Shown here: positions 1 through 10,800 of the stretch, one piece after another | Layout: every line of letters begins with the position of its first letter | Numbering within the stretch: position 1 is the first letter of the stretch | DNA from: an uncultured Methanobacterium sp. | GTDB lineage: Archaea; Methanobacteriota; Methanobacteria; Methanobacteriales; Methanobacteriaceae | Assembly: GCF_963665055.1 (NCBI RefSeq) | Contig: NZ_OY762015.1 | Coordinates: forward strand, 558,001 to 622,000 | Direction of reading: 5' to 3' | Length of the DNA stretch: 64,000 bases | Translations under genes and position numbers: made by a program | The notes under the pieces: generated by a model | The model's input: the letters and a program-made list of their open reading frames with translations, nothing else | What the model was told of the DNA's origin: nothing | Databases searched by the model: none

Positions 1-1327
<1,327 letters not shown>

Positions 1328-1548
1328 ATGTGAAAAACAAAATATTAATTAATCTCAAATCTAAAAATAGATTATATTATTTGCCATACATTATTATACT
1401 ATCTTTTCCCAACAATGTTATATATAAGTCACTGATCAGCGAACTGTTCGTAAATCATAATTGTATAATATGAATATTTTTTAGTTACCATATTGTTTAT
1501 TGAATCAAATTTTTTTAAGATTAAGAAGATTATTAAAGAGGATTTGTT

Positions 1549-3546
1549 TTGTCAGCTACAATTAGCAACCCCAATGATTTACCTGAAAAACCAGGTGTAT
1601 ATCTCCTGAAAGATGTTAATGATGAGATTTTGTACGTGGGAAAGGCAAAATCTCTTAAAAAAAGGGTTAAAAGTTACTTTAAAGAAGAACTGGAAGATCC
1701 CAAAACCCGGGTTTTAATGAGTCACTTCCACCATATGGATTATATGGTGACAGATACAGAAAAAGAAGCTCTTATTCTAGAATCTAACCTGATTAAGAAA
1801 CATTTACCCCGTTACAACATACGCCTCAAGGATGATAAACGTTATCCCTATTTGCAGATAACCTCGGAGGACTATCCCCGTTTACTCATCACCCGTAATA
1901 TCAGGGAGGATGGTTCTCATTACTACGGGCCATTTACCGATGTCACATCAGTCCGGAGTCTTTTAAAACTCCTAAAACCAGTATTCCAGCTCAGGGATTG
2001 TAAACGTATGGATGGGCCCTGCCTGAACTATCAGATTGATCTTTGCCCTGCACCCTGCAACGGGCAGGTTACCAAAGAAGACTATAATGAAAACGTGGAA
2101 AAGGTTAAATTATTCCTGGAGGGCCGGCAAAAAGAGGTTATGGACCTCCTCCAGAAAGAAATGGAACAGGCAGCAGGTACTCATAACTATGAAAAAGCAG
2201 GGGTTATACGGGATCAATTATTCTCTCTAGGGGAGGTTATGGAGAAACAGAAGATGGAATTCAACCGTAGCCTGGACCAGGATGTTATAGCATCATCTAA
2301 TGATGGAGAAGTCGTAGTAGTGGTTGTTTTCAGGGTGATGAATGGCAAAATCATGGGAAAAGAGGACTTCCTAATGGAAGGAGCCCATGAAAACACATCC
2401 CAAGAAATTTTAGCAGCATTTATCAAACAGTACTATTCTGGCCCCCGCCAGGTACCTTCAGAAATTCTCCTACCAGTTATGATTGAGGATAAGGAACTTA
2501 TTGAAAAATGGCTGTCTGACAAAATCATTGCCGATGATATTGGGGGTTTAGATAGCTCTCTTAGTCCTGGAGATTTAGATAACTCCCATAAATCTGGAGG
2601 TTTAGGTAACTCTCTTATCCCTAGAAGTTTAAATAACTCTCATAGTCCCGATCCTGAAATTAATGTTATTAATGGGAAAAACAGGAATGGTGAAAATAGG
2701 GTAGAAATGGATACAAATACGTCGATGAACAATGACATTCCAAATAGTGGTGATAATGATTTTGCAGTGTCATTAAGGGTGCCTGATGAAGGATTAGAGC
2801 ACCGTCTGGTTCAAATGGTAACTAAAAATGCTAGTATAATTTTAAACCATCATAAACAGGCCAGGGGGGCATTGCTTGATCTGAAAACCTACCTTAAAAT
2901 ACCCAAAATTCCTCGACGCATAGAAGCCTTTGACATATCCAACCTTTCCGGGCAAATGGCTGTAGCCTCAATGGTAGTTTTTGAAGAGGGTAAACCATCA
3001 AAAACTAATTACAGAAAATATAAACTGGAAACACCAGGGCCTGATGATTATGGTATGATGAGAGAAGTGTTAACAAGACGATACGAAAAACTGGTAAGTA
3101 AGGATGAAAAACCACCAGATCTGGTAGTGGTTGATGGTGGTCGGGGTCAGTTAAATGTTGCCATTGATGTTTTAGATTCACTGGGTGTAAAAACAGGTAT
3201 CATAGGTTTGGCCAAAGAGTTTGAACAAGTTTTCATACCTGAAGTTGCCATTCCACTCATATTACCCCCTAACTCTCCAGCATTACACATTTTGCAGCGG
3301 GTTCGTGATGAAGCCCATCGTTTTGCAGTAAAATATCATAAAAATCTCAGAGACAAAAATCTTAAAAGTTCTCCCCTGGATGAGATTCCGGGTATCGGTC
3401 CCAAACGTAAAATGAACCTGTTAAAGCATTTTGGTGATTTTGAATCTGTAAAAAATGCCAGTATTGATGAAATATCTGAAGTTAAAGGTATAAATAATAA
3501 TTTGGCCATGGAAATACATGCTTATCTTCATAATGCCCGGAATTGA
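1549..3546 (+). CDS. uvrC: UvrC, excinuclease ABC subunit C
   Basis: Dual-incision nuclease of nucleotide excision repair, 665 aa. The N-terminal GIY-YIG domain (GVYLLKD...YVGKAKSLKKR, residues ~16-35) makes the 3' cut. A UVR motif lies around residues 195-230, the RNase H-like domain (EAFDIS, VVVDGGRGQ, RDEAHRFA) from ~450 makes the 5' cut, and C-terminal helix-hairpin-helix motifs (IPGIGPKRK) end the protein. The start is TTG with GAGGA 7 nt upstream; no in-frame ATG is available near the GIY-YIG domain. A low-complexity insert at about residues 330-410 separates the two nuclease halves and includes four 9-residue repeats. Reading frame and catalytic motifs are intact, so the enzyme is probably functional. 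Confidence 0.96.
   Translation: MSATISNPNDLPEKPGVYLLKDVNDEILYVGKAKSLKKRVKSYFKEELEDPKTRVLMSHFHHMDYMVTDTEKEALILESNLIKKHLPRYNIRLKDDKRYPYLQITSEDYPRLLITRNIREDGSHYYGPFTDVTSVRSLLKLLKPVFQLRDCKRMDGPCLNYQIDLCPAPCNGQVTKEDYNENVEKVKLFLEGRQKEVMDLLQKEMEQAAGTHNYEKAGVIRDQLFSLGEVMEKQKMEFNRSLDQDVIASSNDGEVVVVVVFRVMNGKIMGKEDFLMEGAHENTSQEILAAFIKQYYSGPRQVPSEILLPVMIEDKELIEKWLSDKIIADDIGGLDSSLSPGDLDNSHKSGGLGNSLIPRSLNNSHSPDPEINVINGKNRNGENRVEMDTNTSMNNDIPNSGDNDFAVSLRVPDEGLEHRLVQMVTKNASIILNHHKQARGALLDLKTYLKIPKIPRRIEAFDISNLSGQMAVASMVVFEEGKPSKTNYRKYKLETPGPDDYGMMREVLTRRYEKLVSKDEKPPDLVVVDGGRGQLNVAIDVLDSLGVKTGIIGLAKEFEQVFIPEVAIPLILPPNSPALHILQRVRDEAHRFAVKYHKNLRDKNLKSSPLDEIPGIGPKRKMNLLKHFGDFESVKNASIDEISEVKGINNNLAMEIHAYLHNARN
2542..2649 (+). 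repeat. Four in-frame 27-bp tandem repeats inside uvrC
   Basis: Residues 332-367 of UvrC are four 9-residue units (GGLDSSLSP, GDLDNSHKS, GGLGNSLIP, RSLNNSHSP). At DNA level this is a degenerate 27-bp tandem array in the linker between the UVR motif and the RNase H-like nuclease domain. The 27-bp period keeps frame, so copy number can change without breaking the gene. Confidence 0.9.
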
Positions 3547-3641
3547 ACATTTATAATGTGATTAACTAGTAAACCAATAATAAATCTTATATGGTTCAAA
3601 TCAAAAGATAATGATAGATAATGATATACTGTATTTATCTG

Positions 3642-4928
<1,287 letters not shown>

Positions 4929-4976
4929 TATTTAACTTGAAAAAATCATATTATATTATTAATGGGGGTTTAATCT

Positions 4977-5696
4977 TTGGAACGAATCAAAACAGGAATA
5001 AATGGAATTGACCAGTTTACAGGTGGACTTCCCCGTGGGAAAACAATACTCATCACTGGAGATGCTGGTTCAGGTAAAACCATATTTGGTTTACAGTTTG
5101 CCCTTACCAGCTGTCAACAGAACAATAAAACGGTTTACATCACCACAGAAGAGGATTCAAAGGATCTTTTCACCCAGGGAGAAACATTCGGATGGGATAT
5201 TCAATCTGCTACTGACAGTGGCCTTTTACGTTTCATTGAATTAGCTGGTATCCGGGCCAGGGTGACCGAGGCTGAGATCAGCATCGATGTAGGTGCCATG
5301 AAAGGTAATTTCTCTAAATTCTTAAAAGACCTGCCCGAAGACACCCAAACAGTAATAATTGACAATATTGGTAGTTATACTGCTAAACTCACCCCCTATG
5401 AATTCCGTGATCGTTTTGATCTGCTGGTCTATGAATTGAAAGAGCGTGACATAACCGCACTTATCATCCTGGATAGCGCAACCTCCAGAGAATTCAACGA
5501 AATTGCCTTATTCTCTGTTTATGGTGCCATAAAACTCATGAAACGAGAAAATCCTTACACTGGCCGCCGAGAGAGGGTGATGGATGTGGTTAAAATGAGG
5601 AGCACCAAAACACCCACTCAGTTTATGACTTATGAGATCAATGCTAATGGTATTGATATTGTCTCTGGAGTGGAAAACGGCAACCAAAAAAAATGA
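4977..5696 (+). CDS. KaiC/RadA-like single-domain ATPase
   Basis: RecA-superfamily ATPase of 239 aa, a single KaiC-type domain. Visible are Walker A GDAGSGKT (28-35), the catalytic glutamates after the ITTEED strand (55-60) and Walker B VIIDN (126-130). The circadian KaiC has two such domains; single-domain archaeal versions are linked with signalling and motility, but the role here is unknown. The start is TTG at 4977 with GGGGG 8 nt upstream. It follows the response regulator closely and probably shares its transcript. The family is certain, the function is not. Confidence 0.85.
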   Translation: MERIKTGINGIDQFTGGLPRGKTILITGDAGSGKTIFGLQFALTSCQQNNKTVYITTEEDSKDLFTQGETFGWDIQSATDSGLLRFIELAGIRARVTEAEISIDVGAMKGNFSKFLKDLPEDTQTVIIDNIGSYTAKLTPYEFRDRFDLLVYELKERDITALIILDSATSREFNEIALFSVYGAIKLMKRENPYTGRRERVMDVVKMRSTKTPTQFMTYEINANGIDIVSGVENGNQKK

Positions 5697-5789
5697 GATG
5701 ACAATTAGTTAAATATTAATAAAAAGTTGTTAAAAAAGTTTTGAATATAATATTAGTATATGTAATTTGATATTAAAATTTTTCACAAT

Positions 5790-6041
5790 TTAAGAATCTT
5801 TAGAATGTTTATTGTTTCCACCACCTAAATTAGAAATGGAGTCAAAGATACTTGGACTTTTACTAGAATTCTCTTCGCTATTACTATTATTATCTGATGA
5901 GGGTTGGGCTTGGTTTTCCCCTGTACTCTGCACTTGTTCACTTGAATTGTTTGTGGGATTCGAACTGGTTAATTTAATAATTGATACGACTAACATCAAA
6001 ATCAAAACAATTATGATGAGTAAGATAAAGAGTTTTTTCAT
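5790..6041 (-). CDS. Small membrane-anchored Ser/Asn-rich protein
   Basis: An 83-residue protein not recognised as a family. Residues 1-25 are one hydrophobic helix after MKK (signal anchor or signal peptide). The rest is low-complexity and polar, rich in Ser, Asn, Glu and Gln, and likely extracellular and disordered. A GGAG ribosome site lies 7 nt before the ATG, which supports a real gene. It is convergent with the KaiC-like gene and is followed upstream by the AT-rich gap before the IS element. The overlapping plus-strand frame is a shadow. Confidence 0.65.
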   Translation of the reverse strand: MKKLFILLIIIVLILMLVVSIIKLTSSNPTNNSSEQVQSTGENQAQPSSDNNSNSEENSSKSPSIFDSISNLGGGNNKHSKDS

Positions 6042-6425
6042 AAAATGCTCCTATTGTTTATTATTTAATTATTTTTTTGTATCTTATTGATATAATATTA
6101 ATTTTCGCTATTATTAAAGAATTTCTATAAACTTTTTTGATTTTAATGTTATTATGTTGTGTTATTTTTTGTTTGGTGAGTTTATATTAAGTTTGTGATA
6201 GTCATATTTATTGGGTTCACAATGATATAATAGAATCGTTTGATTATTATTCTTGAATAAGAAGTATGCGCATGTGCAGTGGTGGAGTGATATGTTGTTG
6301 AGATTGAACTTTTTGATTGACTGGGGGATTTTTCGTCAATCATTGGTAAATGTATAATAATCGAACAGAACGTGGTGGCATGCCTAATAATGATGGGATC
6401 GTCTTGATTAAGCGGTTGGTTTTTC
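6042..6425. other. Gene-free stretch before the IS element
   Basis: No convincing gene is seen. A minus-strand frame at 6182-6442 has no ribosome site and low-complexity composition. An inverted repeat TGATTGAC (6314-6321) and GTCAATCA (6335-6342) can form an 8-bp stem with a 13-nt loop. The 8 bp at 6418-6425 (GGTTTTTC) are the left copy of the target-site duplication of the adjoining insertion sequence. Confidence 0.5.
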
Positions 6426-6501
6426 GGTATATGACCCTTCAAAATACTGAAGTTTTATATAGTAGTTAGGACCATATTTGTACTTAAGGAGATGTGTTTT
6501 T

Positions 6502-6972
6502 ATGGGTGTTCGTGGTCCTAAAACTGGTTTTGTGGATGTAGCTTGTCCTAACAAGAGCTGTGCAGATTATGGGAAAACTGAAAACGGTAATATTGTGGGT
6601 AATGGAACTTACCAGACAAAAAATGGTCCTGTTCACAAATTTATTTGTCGAACATGCTCTAAAAGTTTCACTTCACATTCAAACACAATATTACACGATT
6701 TAAGAACAAATGAAGAAACAGTTTTTTTGGCTTTGAAAATGATTTTAAAAGGCATGAGTTTACGGGGAACAGCAGAAGTTTTAGGTGTTAAACTGGATAC
6801 TGTGCGCAGATGGCTGCGCATAGCTTCTGAACACAGTGAAGAAATAAACAAAGTCCTTATGAAAGATATAAAAGTTGATAAAGTGGAGTTAGATGAGTTA
6901 TGGACTTTTGTTAAAAAAAAACAGTTCCGAAAATGGAGCATGAATCAGAAGACGAAAGATGGATCTGGCTAA
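6502..6972 (+). CDS. IS1-like transposase, N-terminal frame (InsA-like)
   Basis: Encodes the DNA-binding part of the transposase: a Cys-rich zinc-binding module (CPNKSC near the N-terminus, then CRTC about 38 residues later), a helix-turn-helix (MSLRGTAEVLGV...VRRWLR) and the start of the catalytic domain (LDELWTFVKKK, first Asp of DDE). The ATG at 6502 has GGAG ~10 nt upstream. The frame stops at 6972, before the rest of the catalytic domain. It passes through nine A residues at 6913-6921, just where the -1 frame of the second ORF could be entered. IS1 elements make their full transposase by -1 slippage on an A-run. Confidence 0.85.
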   Translation: MGVRGPKTGFVDVACPNKSCADYGKTENGNIVGNGTYQTKNGPVHKFICRTCSKSFTSHSNTILHDLRTNEETVFLALKMILKGMSLRGTAEVLGVKLDTVRRWLRIASEHSEEINKVLMKDIKVDKVELDELWTFVKKKQFRKWSMNQKTKDGSG

Positions 6973-7628
6973 GCTTCGCACCCGAACACAGGCTAATCTT
7001 AGCAGCCTACGCAGGCGCCATGACTCAAGATGCGGCTGATGAGATTGTTAAACAAACCTGTGATCGAATAAACGAAGAACAATTACCTTTATTTGTCACA
7101 GACGGAAGAAAATACTACGCACAAGCACTATTGGACAGATACAGCTATACAAAGGAGTTTCCACGGACAGGTAAACAAGGACGTCCACGAAAACCGAAAC
7201 AAATACCGTTACGGAAGTTAAAATATGCCCAAGTAGTGAAGGAGCGAGAAGGAGGAAACGTGGTTAATATTGAAAAACGCATTATATATGGCATGGAAGA
7301 AGATATTGACTCTAGTTTCATCTCTACTTCTTACATAGAACGAGAAAATTTGACTTTAAGGCAAGATAACAATAGATTAACAAGAAAAACATTAGGATAT
7401 TCCAAAAAAGACGAATGGCTCCAACACCACGCCACACTACAAATGGCAGACCATAACTTCATACGAACACACGATTCCCTGAAAAAACCTTGCAAAACAC
7501 ATCTAAAAGGTAAAGTATGGAGAAAATATCAAAAAAGAACACCTATGATGTCCGTAGGGATCACAGACCATATCTGGACCCTGGAAGAATTGTTAACATT
7601 CCCATACCACAAAAACATCAACACATAA
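6933..7628 (+). CDS. IS1-like transposase, C-terminal catalytic frame (InsB-like)
   Basis: Carries the rest of the DDE domain: SFAPEHRLILAAYAG after the first Asp, the second Asp in FVTDGRKYY, and an EREN...RLTRKT segment that fits the final Glu region. It lies in the -1 frame relative to the first ORF and is open upstream through the A9 run at 6913-6921. A slip there would join KKK directly to this frame. The ATG at 6933 is probably not a natural start: it has no ribosome site and lies inside the overlap. Expressed as a fusion, the product would be ~370 aa. Confidence 0.82.
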   Translation: MEHESEDERWIWLSFAPEHRLILAAYAGAMTQDAADEIVKQTCDRINEEQLPLFVTDGRKYYAQALLDRYSYTKEFPRTGKQGRPRKPKQIPLRKLKYAQVVKEREGGNVVNIEKRIIYGMEEDIDSSFISTSYIERENLTLRQDNNRLTRKTLGYSKKDEWLQHHATLQMADHNFIRTHDSLKKPCKTHLKGKVWRKYQKRTPMMSVGITDHIWTLEELLTFPYHKNINT

Positions 7629-7747
7629 AAGGGTCAACATCGGTTTTTCCAATCAGGGTATTATTTGTTGGATCATAAAACTTGAAAGATGATCTTACAT
7701 TGTGAAATAACTAAAAGAAATAAATGAAAAAATTTAAAAAACTGTTA

Positions 7748-8776
7748 TCACAACTTTTTAAGCACAGCTAAAATCAATTTAACTGCATTTTCAACATCCT
7801 GAACATTCACCACACTCACTGGAGTGTGAATGTATCTGGAAGGCGGTGAAATAACTCCTGTAGGAATTCCCGCTCTGGTGAGGTGGATGGCAGTTGCATC
7901 GGTTGTTCCACCTTCACTAACTTCAACTTGGTGAGGTATATTTTCTTCCAAGGCAACGCTTATTAAAAGTTCCTTAACCTGGGGGTGAGTGATAAGTCCA
8001 CGACCGCTGGCATCAGTTAATATTATGCAGGGTCCAGCACCGGCCTTGGCAGGTGCTTCTTCCTCTTTTATACCGGGATGATCTCCCGATATGGTAACAT
8101 CAAGCGCCAGTGCCATGTCTGGGTTGATGCTATAAGCAGAGGTTTTGGCACCTTTTAGACCCACTTCTTCCTGAACTGTGCCCACTCCATATATTGTTGC
8201 ATCTGTACGAGATCTCTTCATAACCTCAAGAAGAATGGCACAACCTACCCTGTTGTCCATTGCTTTTCCCATTATCAGATCGTTATTTAATTCAGCGAAA
8301 TCCGATTTAATAATAATTGGATCTCCAACACTCACTCGTTCTTCTGCTTCTTCTTTACTGGCTGCACCAATATCAATGAACATATTTTCATATTCAATAA
8401 CTTTCTTTTTTTCTGCCTGTTTCATTCGATGTGGTGGTTTTGAACCAATTACTCCCAGAACTTTTCCATGGGAAGTCTCAATATAAACCTGATGGTTAAG
8501 AAGCATCTGATCATTGATTCCGCCAAGTTTAGAGAACTTAATAAATCCTTTTTCATCGATGTATCTAACTATCAAACCTATTTCATCCATATGGGCAGCT
8601 AACATCACCTTTTTCCCTTCACTTTTACCTTTTTTGATAGCTATGAGGTTTCCTAAATTATCAACATACATTTCATCTACATGTCCCTCAAGTTGGTTCA
8701 TCATTAGGTCACGGATTTCATCTTCAAACCCGGAAACTCCCGAGGCGTTTGATAACATTTCTAGCAGTTCTTTCAT
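7748..8776 (-). CDS. M42-family metallo-aminopeptidase
   Basis: Cytosolic di-metal aminopeptidase of the M42 (TET/deblocking aminopeptidase, often called endoglucanase M) family, 342 aa, a normal length. The metal and catalytic motifs are in order: AAHMDEIG (His ligand and catalytic Asp), AMDNRVG (bridging Asp), VQEEVGLKGA (catalytic Glu and ligand), ALDVT (Asp ligand) and RYIHTP (His ligand). GGAGG lies 8 nt before the ATG. It degrades short peptides downstream of the proteasome, probably as a dodecameric shell. It stands alone between the IS element and a small membrane protein gene. Confidence 0.93.
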   Translation of the reverse strand: MKELLEMLSNASGVSGFEDEIRDLMMNQLEGHVDEMYVDNLGNLIAIKKGKSEGKKVMLAAHMDEIGLIVRYIDEKGFIKFSKLGGINDQMLLNHQVYIETSHGKVLGVIGSKPPHRMKQAEKKKVIEYENMFIDIGAASKEEAEERVSVGDPIIIKSDFAELNNDLIMGKAMDNRVGCAILLEVMKRSRTDATIYGVGTVQEEVGLKGAKTSAYSINPDMALALDVTISGDHPGIKEEEAPAKAGAGPCIILTDASGRGLITHPQVKELLISVALEENIPHQVEVSEGGTTDATAIHLTRAGIPTGVISPPSRYIHTPVSVVNVQDVENAVKLILAVLKKL

Positions 8777-8898
8777 TTCATATCCTCCATATATTCATAA
8801 ATACTAAATTAATACAATTAAATAGGTTATAACTCAAAGTACTTTAAAATGTGTTCTTTTTTTGATTAATTCATAAAATAAAAAAATTAATATTTTTT

Positions 8899-9120
8899 TT
8901 AAAAGGATTTAATTAGTATTAATAATCCTATAATAACTAAAATTATAGGTCCTGCCTGTTCCTGAAGAACTGAGATGGGTATTAATCCCATGTTAACACC
9001 ATACCATATAAATCCAATCAGTATGAAACAAATGCTGATATAAATTCCCCATTTGTTAATATTCCTCTTCTTTTTGGGTTTTGAGCCTTCGGGTTTGTTG
9101 ATGTTCACGTCTTTTTCCAT
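8899..9120 (-). CDS. Small two-helix membrane protein
   Basis: About 73 aa. A basic N-terminal tail (KPKKKRNINKW) precedes two hydrophobic helices separated by a short loop containing Pro and Gly, a layout like LiaI/DUF5668-type membrane modules. I infer that only from topology and the G-P-I pattern. An upstream TTG at 9135 is possible, but the ATG at 9120 has GGGG about 10 nt before it. No partner gene is evident; it lies between the M42 peptidase and a pilin gene. Confidence 0.6.
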   Translation of the reverse strand: MEKDVNINKPEGSKPKKKRNINKWGIYISICFILIGFIWYGVNMGLIPISVLQEQAGPIILVIIGLLILIKSF

Positions 9121-9204
9121 TTGTGATTTCCCCAAAAATTTATCTAACCTGTTACATCATTTTTTGGATGATCAATTAACTGATATCCAATTTTTTTAAA
9201 GTTT

Positions 9205-9603
9205 TTATGGACTTACACTGATGCTGTAATTATGTTTAGTGGTGTTTAGGAATATATTGGTGTCTACACCATTATAATTAGGACTATAACCTTGTGAAAC
9301 TAAGGAGCTGTTAACATTTCCTAGTATTTGAACTTTTTGAGGGTTGGTAACTGATCTGGATAATTGGATTGTAATATTAATTGGATTGGATCCACTGATT
9401 GCAACTTCAGTAACCCTAATGGGTATGTTGTTAGAGCTTATAACAATGTTTGTGGTAGCATTAGTTGCCCCTAATCGTATGGTATCTACAACAGCATTTT
9501 TTTCAGACTGATCACCAACCAAGGTTGCTACAATAAGGATAATCATCAGTATAAATCCCAAGAAAAGAATATATTCCACTGATAACTGCCCTTTAACATC
9601 CAT
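9205..9603 (-). CDS. Class III signal peptide pilin-like protein
   Basis: Small archaeal type IV pilin-like protein, 132 aa. The N-terminus DVKGQLSVEYILFLGF has the euryarchaeal class III signal: cleavage expected after Gly before QxSxEY, followed directly by the hydrophobic assembly helix. The remaining ~100 residues are Thr/Asn/Ser-rich with strand-like pattern and potential N-glycosylation sites. The A24 prepilin peptidase encoded at 20.4-21.6 kb is the likely processing enzyme. It is divergent from the larger pilus-gene cluster starting at 9881. The family assignment is strong; which filament it builds is unknown. Confidence 0.88.
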   Translation of the reverse strand: MDVKGQLSVEYILFLGFILMIILIVATLVGDQSEKNAVVDTIRLGATNATTNIVISSNNIPIRVTEVAISGSNPINITIQLSRSVTNPQKVQILGNVNSSLVSQGYSPNYNGVDTNIFLNTTKHNYSISVSP

Positions 9604-9880
9604 ATTAATCGTTTTTCCATCATTTTAATTTTTATATATTATTTTATCTTTAATCTTATTATTATATATTTTGGATAATTTAAATTTTTGTTAGAAATTG
9701 CACTGAATATGTATTTGAGTTAGGACTTTAATTGGTTTGGTGATGACTTTAGGAGTGTATTCTAATTGCCGATTTCAAAAACTTCTAAAAATATTGCACT
9801 TGATTATAACACCATACATAGCCAAAAATATATTAACCTATTAAAGACATAAAACTTTACGTTTAATATTAACATATTTA

Positions 9881-10795
9881 ATGGAGAGACAAAAGTTGAA
9901 AATAGACATAGATTCAAGGGGGTTTGCTCTTTCTCTTGATATTTTACTTGCATTAATTCCATTAACTATTATTTTAGGGATTGTAGCTGCAGATATGGGT
10001 AATATCATGTACCAGATGGAAGATACTATCTTCAGAGGTTCAACTGAGAGAGTTGCTGCAGATACTATGAACACTCTCCTTAGAACTTCAGGAACACCAG
10101 TTGATTGGGAAACAACAGGTAATCCTAGTGTTGTGGGATTAGCAAAATATAACACTGCAACTGGTACTCCTTCTGAAAGTCTTTTATCGCCCACTAAATT
10201 AGGTGCTCTGAACAGTTCACATCTCCAAGCCCTTGTTGGTAATAATTCATTTTATTTAAATGTTACAACTGTCGATGGTAATTTGCCTATAAAAACTGTA
10301 ACCAGTAGTTCTACGGGTTTACCTTCCAATGCTACAGATATTGTTAGAGTTGAGAGAATTGCTCGATGTTCTCAATTTGAGATTGTTTCTTCTTTAGAAG
10401 GAGAAATTAGATACACGGGAGCTTCCCGGCAGTATCAACCACCTAATTTTTTGACTAGTTATAAATACAATCAAACTTATGATTATTATATATTTATTAA
10501 AAACTCAGGATTTAATAGTGTTTCAGTAGTTATAAATAGTTTTCCAACAATAACATTGAATTCATTGAATTCTAGCAATTCTTATAAAATAAATTCCTCT
10601 TATTTGAATGTTAATCCTTCCAGTCCAAATACCTTTTATAATAATTCAGTAATCTTGAATGCTACCGGGACTTTTGGAAGTTCTATGGACTTTTTTATTG
10701 TTCAAACTCCGAAAAATCTTAATGCATCAGACATTAATAGTCAAACAGTTCCTACTAGGAACTTTAGATTTGTATTATATGTATGGCCCACGTGA
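9881..10795 (+). CDS. Pilin-like secreted protein with D-S-R-G signal
   Basis: A 304-residue protein, first gene of a five-gene cluster. After a charged N-terminus comes DSRGFALSLDILLALIPLTI, a prepilin-like signal (Arg-Gly before a hydrophobic helix) matching D-D-K-G in the next genes. The extracellular part is Ser/Asn/Thr-rich with a beta-strand pattern and many N-x-S/T sites, as expected for an S-layer-associated or pilus subunit. No recognised domain beyond this. A ribosome site is not obvious, so it may be leaderless. It overlaps or nearly touches the next gene, indicating an operon. Confidence 0.75.
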   Translation: MERQKLKIDIDSRGFALSLDILLALIPLTIILGIVAADMGNIMYQMEDTIFRGSTERVAADTMNTLLRTSGTPVDWETTGNPSVVGLAKYNTATGTPSESLLSPTKLGALNSSHLQALVGNNSFYLNVTTVDGNLPIKTVTSSSTGLPSNATDIVRVERIARCSQFEIVSSLEGEIRYTGASRQYQPPNFLTSYKYNQTYDYYIFIKNSGFNSVSVVINSFPTITLNSLNSSNSYKINSSYLNVNPSSPNTFYNNSVILNATGTFGSSMDFFIVQTPKNLNASDINSQTVPTRNFRFVLYVWPT

Positions 10796-10800
10796 TTCTT

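Larger units (their letters stand above)
6426..7641 (+). mobile_element. IS1-like insertion sequence
   Basis: About 1.2 kb with two overlapping transposase frames in the same direction. The ends carry TGACCCTT at 6432-6439 and its reverse complement AAGGGTCA at 7629-7636. The direct repeat GGTTTTTC occurs at 6418-6425 and again at 7642-7649, an 8-bp target duplication typical of IS1-family elements. Terminal inverted repeats outside the 8-bp core match poorly, so the exact ends are uncertain by a few bases. The element looks complete and possibly recent because the target duplication is perfect. Confidence 0.75.

Noticed and set aside
6182..6442. Minus-strand 86-codon frame before the IS element
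   Set aside because: No ribosome site, low-complexity Ser/Ile/Thr composition, and it runs across the IS end and target duplication.
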